Of a stretch of 64,000 nt of DNA, positions 57,546 to 64,000 are shown piece by piece; position 1 is the first letter of the stretch; the number at the start of each line of letters is the position of its first letter. The position numbers and the translations under genes were made by a program. This DNA is from Rickettsiaceae bacterium (GTDB lineage: Bacteria > Pseudomonadota > Alphaproteobacteria > Rickettsiales > Rickettsiaceae): the NCBI GenBank assembly GCA_029266475.1, contig JAQSWU010000001.1, positions 62,001-126,000 on the forward strand. The letters are read 5' to 3'. Below the pieces are notes generated by a model. That model was not told the origin of the DNA and made no database searches. It saw only the letters and a program-made list of their open reading frames with translations.

Positions 57546-57573
57546 ACAAAAAAGGCGGGCACTGCCCACCTTT
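57546..57573 (-). terminator. Intrinsic terminator upstream of rimP
   Basis: AAAGGTGGGCA and its near-complement (stem 57551-57573, one C-A mismatch) are followed on the minus strand by a TTTTTT run. It lies about 60 nt before rimP. It would stop minus-strand transcription arriving from the DUF1189-like gene, or act as an attenuator in the rimP operon leader. Confidence 0.7.
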
Positions 57574-57811
57574 CCATTTGCCATAGCTTCTAGATTTCAA
57601 CTATAAGATATCAAAATCTTCTTACAAAGTCAATAGCAATGAAATATATACATCCAGGAACTATAGAAAAGATAATTAGTATTTTTCTACTCTCGAAGAC
57701 TAGACAATGATAAAGAATAAAAAAAATAAATTATATTTAGGGGTTTTTTAGGCTTGCAAAATTATCGCAAATAATATATATATTTGACCCACAACAATTT
57801 TTTTCTATATA

Positions 57812-57888
57812 GCGCCCTTAGCTCAGCAGGATAGAGCAACAGATTTCTAATCTGTGGGTCAGGAGTTCGAATCTCTTAGGGCGCGCCA
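57812..57888 (+). tRNA. tRNA-Arg (anticodon TCT)
   Basis: A 77-nt cloverleaf with encoded CCA. The acceptor stem GCGCCCT/AGGGCGC is perfect, the anticodon loop TTTCTAA sits in an ACAGA/TCTGT stem, and the T-loop is TTCGAAT. It is the only plus-strand tRNA in the window. Confidence 0.97.
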
Positions 57889-57963
57889 CTATATAACTTC
57901 CACTGAATTAATGAATTTACATCTCCAACAAATTTCATTGCTCGCAGCACATTTGGTAAAACT

Positions 57964-58830
57964 TTACGCTTTAAGCCTATAAAGCCCATAAACCATCAGC
58001 ATAAGCGCCCAAAGCTCGATTAAAGGTGGTATACCTTTTAAAACCGGAAAGGATAGGGCAACCTGACTTAAAATTATAGGCACAGCTGATGCAAACATAA
58101 CTAGTCTAAAAGCATCTTTAATCAAGGCTTTACCAACAAACATATTTAGGAATATATATATGATGATTATATTGATAGCCTTTTGCAACAGGATTAAAAA
58201 CAGGTTTATTACTAGAACTATAGGAAATATGATATATATAAATACGTTTAATACAGTCTCAAGCACTTCTCCTAATATCCTTTTAAGATCGATAATATTA
58301 ATTAGCTGAGGGGTAAGACCAAAAAGGTTCGTATATTGTAACTTAACTACTGATTCGGAATCTCTTATCTCTGCCAGTTTAAGATTAATTAAGACGCTAT
58401 CTTTAGTAAGGATAATCTTTTCTTGAGTATAAGTTTTGTAATCTTTAGCTTCTGTATCGATAACAGCGATAGCTTTGTCATTTAAGTTATAAATATAATA
58501 TGGCTGTTCTTCATCTATAGAAATTGCTCTACCGTCATAATTCAAGGATGGGAACTGATTTATAATATGATCTAGCCCATTCAAACCTAGGGATATTTTA
58601 TCATGCACAAAGTAATCTCTAATATCCTCTAAGACTCTAAAGAAAAAAACTGCAGCAATTAGAGTCGCAATGAAGGTTGCTGTAAAAATATACCTAATAC
58701 CCCATCCACGAAAATTCCTAAAAATATCTTGATAAAACTCTGGAGAGTAAAGCGATAGAGACGCATACTTACAGAAAAGTTGAAGATAGCGGATTACAAA
58801 ACCTACATATCTTGCGAGAAATGTTGTCAT
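57964..58830 (-). CDS. DUF1189-like multi-pass membrane protein
   Basis: A 288-residue protein. One span at about 46-68 (IRYIFTATFIATLIAAVFFFRVL) is followed by an extracytoplasmic domain of about 115 residues. Then come four hydrophobic segments (about 190-215, 216-235, 240-262 and 265-285). The layout and the N-terminal LSLYSPEFYQDI segment resemble DUF1189, a family of unknown function. It is divergent from tkt and the terminator at 57546 may end its transcript. Confidence 0.75.
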   Translation of the reverse strand: MTTFLARYVGFVIRYLQLFCKYASLSLYSPEFYQDIFRNFRGWGIRYIFTATFIATLIAAVFFFRVLEDIRDYFVHDKISLGLNGLDHIINQFPSLNYDGRAISIDEEQPYYIYNLNDKAIAVIDTEAKDYKTYTQEKIILTKDSVLINLKLAEIRDSESVVKLQYTNLFGLTPQLINIIDLKRILGEVLETVLNVFIYIIFPIVLVINLFLILLQKAINIIIIYIFLNMFVGKALIKDAFRLVMFASAVPIILSQVALSFPVLKGIPPLIELWALMLMVYGLYRLKA

Positions 58831-58981
58831 ATTATTTTTTTTAGTTTAGAATACCGATCATTTTAACAGTTCATAACTACTGAGCTTTTAATTGCAACTA
58901 ACTATAAGATAATTAGTTTTTAGCTTAAACCTAAGATAGGTTAAATCAAACGTTTTGTAAATAATCATAAGCAGTAATCAT

Positions 58982-60967
58982 ATGAAAAACATCTCTTTAT
59001 TAAATTTATTGAGTAACTGCATCCGCCTACTTTCGGCCGAAGCAGTTGAGAAAGCAAAATCAGGCCACCCTGGGATGCCCCTTGGTATGAGTGATGTACT
59101 CACTATTTTAATGCTCGACTTTTTGAAATTTAACCCAAGTGATGCGAAATGGTTTAATAGAGATAGGCTTGTACTTTCAGCTGGTCATGGGTCAATGGCT
59201 CTCTATTCATTACTTTATCTTACCGGATATAAAGATTTTACTTTAGAAGATATTAAAAATTTTAGACAACTAAATTCGAAAGCTGCAGGCCATCCTGAAA
59301 GAGAGCTGCATCCAGCAATTGAGACAACAACTGGACCACTTGGACAAGGTTTTGCTAATAGCGTTGGCATGGCTATTGCGGAGAAAAAATACAAAGCTGA
59401 GTTAGGAACCGAAGTTGCTGATTATAAAATTTATTGTATTGCTGGAGATGGCTGCTTAATGGAGGGTATAAGTTACGAAGCAGCATCCATCGCAGGACAC
59501 TTAAAGTTAGATAACTTAATAGTGTTATTTGATGATAATGAGATAACTATTGATGGCCCAACCTCCCTCACTATATCAGAAAACCAGCTTGCAAAATTTG
59601 AAGCTCTTGGCTGGAATACAATATCTATTAATGGTCATGATTTCAATGAAATTTACGAAGCACTCGCTAAAGCACAAAATAGCGATAAACCTTACCTTAT
59701 TGCTTGCAAAACTAAAATTGGCTTTGGCGCCCCAAATAAGGTTGGCTCAGAATCTGCACATGGATCTCCTCTTGGAGCTGAGGAATTCGCAGCGCTTAAA
59801 ACTTATTTAAACTGGCTACATCAGGATTTCGAGCTACCCAAAGATTTATTAGACGCCTGGAGAGCCGCTTGGCTTAGAAATAAGGAAGCTTATGATAAAT
59901 GGCAGCATAGGTTTAATGGGCTTAACAAAGAATCTATCGATTTTTGTAAAGATTTTTCTTTTCATGAAGCTATTGTAACTACTTTTAAGAAAATACTAGA
60001 AGAACAAAAAATCTCTGAACCTACACGAAATTCTTCAGGCCGGGTAGTAGATTATTTGATGGATTGCAAAAAAATTATCATAGGCTCAGCAGATTTATCT
60101 ATCTCTAATAATTTAAAGAATAAAAAATGCAAAGCAATAAATAGGGATGATTTTTCTGGGAATTATCTGCATTACGGCCCAAGAGAAGCAGCAATGGGGG
60201 CGATTATGAATGGACTTGCTTTATCAGGCTTTAAAACAATTGGCGGCACATTCCTTGTATTTAGCGATTATATGCGCCCCACCATCAGGCTTGCTGCTCT
60301 TATGCAGATTCCTGTGATTTATATATTTACACATGACTCAATTGGAGTTGGCGAAGATGGCCCGACTCATCAGCCAATCGAACATCTTGCATCGCTAAGG
60401 GCTATTCCAAATTTAAACGTATTACGCCCAGCTGATATTGTTGAAACTGTTGAATGCTGGGATATAGCTCTTAAGTCAAAACATACGCCAACCCTCCTTG
60501 CATTGACTCGTCAAAAGCTACCACAACTGCGAGGTTGGAGCTCTAGCTTTAATGAGTGCAAAAAAGGCGCATATGTAATTAGCCAAAGCACCATAACCAA
60601 TGCTCAGGAAGTTAAAGTTACAATTTTCGCAACTGGCTCAGAAGTTTCACTTGCGCTCGAAGTACAGAAATTATTGGAAGACAATAATTTCTCTACAAGA
60701 GTTGTCTCCGTTCCTTGTCTTGAACTATTTTTTAAACAACCTAAAGATTATATAGATAACGTTATTGGTAATCCTACTCTACGGGTGGCAATCGAAGCAG
60801 CCTGCTCCTTTGGATGGCATAAAGTTATCGGAGAAAAGGGGTTGTTTTTTGGCTTAGATCATTTTGGTGCCTCCGCACCATTTGAGGCTTTAATGAAGCA
60901 TTTTGGTCTCGAAGCACAGCAAATAGCAGATAAGATTAGACAGTATTTAGCAATTTATGCTATATGA
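58982..60967 (+). CDS. tkt: Transketolase
   Basis: A thiamine-diphosphate enzyme exchanging two-carbon units in the non-oxidative pentose phosphate pathway. It supplies ribose 5-phosphate and erythrose 4-phosphate. The 661 residues have EKAKSGHPGMPLGMSDV near 22, the ThDP motif GDGCLMEGISYEAASIAG with DDNEITIDGPT, and pyrimidine-domain HDSIGVGEDGPTHQPIEHLASLRAIP. It is slightly shorter than the usual 665-680 but shows no gap in the core. The next gene starts in its stop codon (ATGA). Confidence 0.97.
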   Translation: MKNISLLNLLSNCIRLLSAEAVEKAKSGHPGMPLGMSDVLTILMLDFLKFNPSDAKWFNRDRLVLSAGHGSMALYSLLYLTGYKDFTLEDIKNFRQLNSKAAGHPERELHPAIETTTGPLGQGFANSVGMAIAEKKYKAELGTEVADYKIYCIAGDGCLMEGISYEAASIAGHLKLDNLIVLFDDNEITIDGPTSLTISENQLAKFEALGWNTISINGHDFNEIYEALAKAQNSDKPYLIACKTKIGFGAPNKVGSESAHGSPLGAEEFAALKTYLNWLHQDFELPKDLLDAWRAAWLRNKEAYDKWQHRFNGLNKESIDFCKDFSFHEAIVTTFKKILEEQKISEPTRNSSGRVVDYLMDCKKIIIGSADLSISNNLKNKKCKAINRDDFSGNYLHYGPREAAMGAIMNGLALSGFKTIGGTFLVFSDYMRPTIRLAALMQIPVIYIFTHDSIGVGEDGPTHQPIEHLASLRAIPNLNVLRPADIVETVECWDIALKSKHTPTLLALTRQKLPQLRGWSSSFNECKKGAYVISQSTITNAQEVKVTIFATGSEVSLALEVQKLLEDNNFSTRVVSVPCLELFFKQPKDYIDNVIGNPTLRVAIEAACSFGWHKVIGEKGLFFGLDHFGASAPFEALMKHFGLEAQQIADKIRQYLAIYAI

Positions 60968-61278
60968 AGAATATGGAAAAAACGTTAGAAACAACAGCTA
61001 TAGTATATGTTGAATCACTTGAGCAAGCAAGAAATGAGTTATACAAATTCATTGGAAAAGAGATTACATTAAGAAATTGTCCAGGTAGCATCTACTATTT
61101 AGGTATCAAGACTATTGATTATATGTTTAAGCTACTGTCAAATGAATTTTCTATAAGCTCAACTATAATTGACGTTGAAGATGATCATGCCGCTGCAATA
61201 TCAGCGCTAAAACTAGGTTATGAGAACATAATGTACCACGGCGACTCAGTGGAAATAAAAAAATTATTAGGTTACTAA
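60964..61278 (+). CDS. Hypothetical protein coupled to tkt
   Basis: A 104-residue soluble protein of mixed alpha/beta character, with no family I can name. Its ATG overlaps the tkt stop by 4 bp; a second ATG 6 nt on (MEKTLETT) is an alternative start. The segment TIIDVEDDHAAAISALKLGYENIMYHGD is its most structured part. Two bases separate it from the next gene, so it is part of the tkt operon. Confidence 0.75.
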   Translation: MKNMEKTLETTAIVYVESLEQARNELYKFIGKEITLRNCPGSIYYLGIKTIDYMFKLLSNEFSISSTIIDVEDDHAAAISALKLGYENIMYHGDSVEIKKLLGY

Positions 61279-61280
61279 TT

Positions 61281-62036
61281 ATGATCAAATTTTTTACTTC
61301 TCTTCTTTTAAGCTTTGTTGCTTTAAATGCCAATTCTGAGAGTATTTCATCAAACGATGACAGCTCTATTGTATCCGAAGGTACCAAGCTTGATCAAAAT
61401 CAAATTAACGAGCTAAATGATGCTGATAAATTAATTACAGAAACAACAGAAAAGGGCTCTATCGATGAGGCTATAACTCAAGCTGTAAATAATGCCCAGC
61501 CTCCCAAAAGTATCTTTGATAGTACCCCACAAGAGGATTTAAAAAAAATTGAAGAAGAATTCGATCTAGGCGAAACTACAAACGAGAATACCCCCGATAC
61601 CAGTAAAATAGATATCACGCCTCAATCTATTCCAAGCAAAAAATCAACTATAGACACCCCTGCTACAACTGATCTTGAGGAGGATATTGATCTTGAGACG
61701 CTGATCTCTGCAAATTACTTCTCTAAAGCCATAGTTTTAGTTACCAACAAAATTACTGCGAAATCACAGTTACTTACCATCAATGTTGATTCGTCTAGCT
61801 TCTATGGTAATATAGAAATTTTTCCCTTGAAATGTTGGAAGTCACCTAATAAATACAATCCAGAAAGCAAAGCATTTATAAAAGTCATCGAGAGAAAAAT
61901 AGATGATGAGTCTAGAGATATCTTTAGCGGGTGGTTATTTTCCTCAAGTATATCATTATCCACGATGGAGCACCCTATATATGAAATCTCTATTGTTGAT
62001 TGTAGTGGCGAGAAACTCAGTATAAATAAGAAGTAA
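61281..62036 (+). CDS. Exported DUF2155-domain protein
   Basis: A 251-residue protein with a short signal peptide (about 1-19, FFTSLLLSFVALNANS). A long acidic, Ser/Thr/Pro-rich and probably disordered linker follows (about 20-150). The C-terminal domain (about 155-250) fits the alphaproteobacterial DUF2155 family: AIVLVTNKITAKSQLLTINVDSSSFYGNIEIFPLKCWKSP, then AFIKVIE and the FSGWLFSSSISLSTMEHPIYEISIVDC ending. Both Cys of the domain are present. Envelope role unknown. It is separated by 2 nt from each neighbour in the operon. Confidence 0.85.
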   Translation: MIKFFTSLLLSFVALNANSESISSNDDSSIVSEGTKLDQNQINELNDADKLITETTEKGSIDEAITQAVNNAQPPKSIFDSTPQEDLKKIEEEFDLGETTNENTPDTSKIDITPQSIPSKKSTIDTPATTDLEEDIDLETLISANYFSKAIVLVTNKITAKSQLLTINVDSSSFYGNIEIFPLKCWKSPNKYNPESKAFIKVIERKIDDESRDIFSGWLFSSSISLSTMEHPIYEISIVDCSGEKLSINKK

Positions 62037-62038
62037 TT

Positions 62039-63277
62039 ATGAAGAATATTGCCACTTTAACCCTCTCTGTATTGATCTTACCAATATGCTTACTAGCTGG
62101 TTTATCAGCCCCAGCATTTGCTATGTTGATATGTTTATCGATAATATTAGAGGGTTACTATTATATTTCCCTACAATCTTTAAGAATGACATTATTCTCC
62201 CACTACCCTGTAATTACTTTCCTTATTTGGATGGTAATTAGCTGCCTTTGGTCGCCAATTCCAGGTGCTGCCCTAGTAGTTGCTGCCAAGATAATAACCT
62301 TTTTTATGCTAACTATGCTTACCATTCAAATAATATACCCTGATAAGCTATATGCTGAGGTTTACAATCCAAAAAAGGAGAATTCCTATCATGGGCTAAA
62401 GTCTTATTCGCCATTAAACTTACTTGCATATGGTTTAATTATTGCAACAGGCATTTACTGGGTTGAGTGGTATAGCAACGGCTATTTCCATCAGTTTTAT
62501 TCTTCGATGCTTTCAAAAGCTGGAACTGACTTTACCTTTTATCTCTTTAAGCTGGATAGAGGCTGCGCTATCATTTCATTAATTAGCTGGGTTGTAATTG
62601 GTTATTTTATTAGTTCTAAAAACCACATACTTGCAGCATTAACATATATCTCTATACTAGCCTTACTATTTACGTCTGACAGCCTAGCAAGCCTAGTTGC
62701 TTACATATGCAGTTTCATAAGTTATATATTGATGCTTCTAACAAGAGGAAAAATATTATCATGCATTAAATATACTTTATTCCTAGGGGCTATAACCTTT
62801 GTAATTCTAATATACAGAATTAATCCTGAGAACTTTATAAATAATATACCCGCACTTCCTGATTCGGCAAAGCATCGTATCTACATCTGGAATTATGTTG
62901 TTAAATTTTTCCTTGAACATAAATATATTGGTTTTGGCCTAGAATCATCACGCTATATTTCAAATACTTTTGCTGACTACGTATTGCACAAGGAAGCAAG
63001 TTGGTCTTTACTCCCCCTTCATCCTCACAATAACATACTACAGATTTTACTTGAGCTTGGTATTACTGGCGCATTGTTAGCAGCTTATATGATAGTTCAT
63101 ATCTTCGCTAAAATAAAAGAGTTAGATAATACCTATCTACAAGCAGTTGGACTTTCTATTTTTATCCAATACTTTATTATAGGGATGATATCCTACAGTA
63201 TTTGGCAGCAATGGTGGATAGCTACAGCCGCAATGACATATTTGTTTTGGTCTATACTTTTAAGGGCTAAAGAATAA
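62039..63277 (+). CDS. O-antigen ligase-like (Wzy_C/WaaL family) membrane protein
   Basis: A 412-residue protein with about 10-12 membrane spans. The family features are the large periplasmic loop with AKHRIYIWNYVVKFFLEHKYIGFGLESSRY (about 280-310). After it comes LLPLHPHNNILQILLELGITGALLAAYM, in which the His is part of the active site of known ligases. These enzymes transfer lipid-linked glycans to an acceptor such as lipid A-core. Whether this organism makes LPS cannot be judged from the window. It is the last gene of the tkt operon. Confidence 0.85.
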   Translation: MKNIATLTLSVLILPICLLAGLSAPAFAMLICLSIILEGYYYISLQSLRMTLFSHYPVITFLIWMVISCLWSPIPGAALVVAAKIITFFMLTMLTIQIIYPDKLYAEVYNPKKENSYHGLKSYSPLNLLAYGLIIATGIYWVEWYSNGYFHQFYSSMLSKAGTDFTFYLFKLDRGCAIISLISWVVIGYFISSKNHILAALTYISILALLFTSDSLASLVAYICSFISYILMLLTRGKILSCIKYTLFLGAITFVILIYRINPENFINNIPALPDSAKHRIYIWNYVVKFFLEHKYIGFGLESSRYISNTFADYVLHKEASWSLLPLHPHNNILQILLELGITGALLAAYMIVHIFAKIKELDNTYLQAVGLSIFIQYFIIGMISYSIWQQWWIATAAMTYLFWSILLRAKE

Positions 63278-63327
63278 AATCGTAACAATTAGATTTAAGA
63301 TAATCTTTATACTGAAGTTTTCTAACT

Positions 63328-63507
63328 AACCTGAACTATGGATAAGAAATTTAGTAGATTTTTTTATCAAATAGAGCTTTTTGAAGTGAAAAACGTTCTA
63401 GAAAACGGAGTTTAGTTAACCCTAAATGAGTATTTTATGGTTTTTTTGCTTTAAAAAGAGCCTTTGAGAGAAATAATATACAAATTCTCTTATCCATAGT
63501 TCAGGTT
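63328..63507. mobile_element. MITE-like 180-bp palindromic element
   Basis: The ends 63328-63352 and 63482-63507 are inverted repeats sharing a perfect 20-bp AACCTGAACTATGGATAAGA. Inside, the two halves are also roughly complementary (for example AGAGCTTTTTGAAGTGAAAAA against CTCTTTTTAAAGCAAAAAAA), so the whole element could fold into one long hairpin. No open frame lies inside. If the end is taken as ACCTGAAC, the flanks on both sides are TA, as after IS630/Tc1-type insertion. Transposase-less element type is an inference. Confidence 0.65.
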
Positions 63508-63755
63508 AAATAGCTAGAAAACTTGTTATAATGAGTCATTAAGACAAAATTTACCTAACGATCCATCACGAAAATTAATACTATAGCATTTTTTTAATTT
63601 TTTTGCAATATTAATAAATTAATTTTCTAAAAGAAGATAAATTTTTGCTCTCAAACATAGATTTTTCCTAAATTTCTATTGATTTAATAAAAATATTATT
63701 ATAAAATATTTATTTATAAAGTTTAATGATTTAATTAATTTTAAAAGTTTTTATC

Positions 63756-64000
63756 ATGCCTCAAAATAACGCGACCAAGAATGAGACAGGAAAAAAAATC
63801 GCAGAAGCTTTTCAAGAAATAAAAGATAGGTTTTCTTATCTATTAAATTTTAATTATAGCAATGACAACACAATGAAATTAGAATTAGCTAATACAGCTA
63901 GAGCATCCATTTTAGAATTCATCGCTAGAAACGAACCATGCAAAGCTGTGGCCTTAGCTCGCTGGGTTACTCAGCAAGGTAATATTACCTTCCAAGATTT
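63756..64000 (+). CDS. Hypothetical protein, 5' end only (cut by window edge)
   Basis: An open frame from ATG 63756 runs to the end of the window (81 codons): MPQNNATKNETGKKIAEAFQEIKDRF, later LANTARASILEFIARNEP and ALARWVTQQGNITFQD. The sequence is helical and soluble, with no family I recognise. The spacer 63508-63755 is very AT-rich. The downstream sequence is needed to say more. Confidence 0.65.
   Translation, partial: MPQNNATKNETGKKIAEAFQEIKDRFSYLLNFNYSNDNTMKLELANTARASILEFIARNEPCKAVALARWVTQQGNITFQD

Overview
The window is an AT-rich bacterial chromosome segment whose gene content points to an obligate intracellular alphaproteobacterium of the order Rickettsiales. Supporting this are a full ISC iron-sulfur operon led by iscR with a second NifS-like cysteine desulfurase in front of iscS, the giant 1,618-residue NAD-glutamate dehydrogenase, small alphaproteobacterial families (DUF2610-, DUF2125-, DUF2155- and DUF1189-like), and at least five ankyrin-type genes scattered among housekeeping genes. 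Transketolase, malic enzyme, an O-antigen-ligase-like protein and several ankyrin genes suggest a less reduced lineage such as the Midichloriaceae rather than Rickettsia itself. That placement is an inference from content, not a phylogeny.

Layout. 1-8.6 kb: the 5' end of mnmE (minus, cut by the window), NAD-glutamate dehydrogenase, and a 900-residue coiled-coil protein with about four internal repeats. 8.6-9.75 kb: an apparently non-coding, decayed stretch opening with one copy of a 72-bp dispersed repeat that carries a C-rich tract. 9.8-16 kb (minus): tilS-ftsH, a DUF2610 protein, an atypical malate/lactate dehydrogenase-family protein, tRNA-Ala, a DUF2125-like protein. 15.9-22.4 kb (minus): iscR, nifS-like, iscS, iscU, iscA, hscB, hscA, fdx. 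22.5-26.7 kb: an alpha/beta hydrolase converging on, and overlapping, anmK, then maeB. 26.9-28.8 kb: two lineage-specific genes and tRNA-His. 28.9-33.3 kb (minus): znuA-like, cca, pnp. 33.6-36 kb: two ankyrin genes. 36-40.1 kb (minus): msrA and sdhCDAB. 40.2-45 kb: an exported protein with an HExxxH motif, an AmpG-like transporter, a sodium:solute symporter, an ankyrin gene. 45.2-47.4 kb (minus): a broken proline-rich gene, a probable 6S RNA, zapA, a coiled-coil protein and an HTH/membrane protein. 47.8-50.7 kb: the second 72-bp repeat copy, a large ankyrin gene, a ChaB-family gene, an EEP-family phosphodiesterase. 50.9-57.5 kb (minus): rimP-nusA-infB-rbfA-truB-rpsO. 57.8-63.3 kb: tRNA-Arg, a DUF1189-like membrane protein, then the tkt operon with an unknown protein, a DUF2155 protein and an O-antigen-ligase-like protein. 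63.3-64 kb: a MITE-like palindrome and the start of an unknown gene.

Metabolically the genes fit a host-dependent cell that feeds amino acids and C4 acids into the TCA cycle: glutamate dehydrogenase, malic enzyme and succinate dehydrogenase, with Fe-S clusters supplied by the ISC operon. AnmK together with an AmpG-like permease suggests muropeptide salvage. The most unusual material is lineage-specific. It comprises two ankyrin paralogues that share an undescribed C-terminal domain, the repeat-built coiled-coil protein, the exported HExxxH protein, the dispersed repeat, the MITE-like palindrome and several uncharacterised RNA hairpins or operator-like palindromes. I saw no CRISPR array, no intact transposase gene and no rRNA gene.
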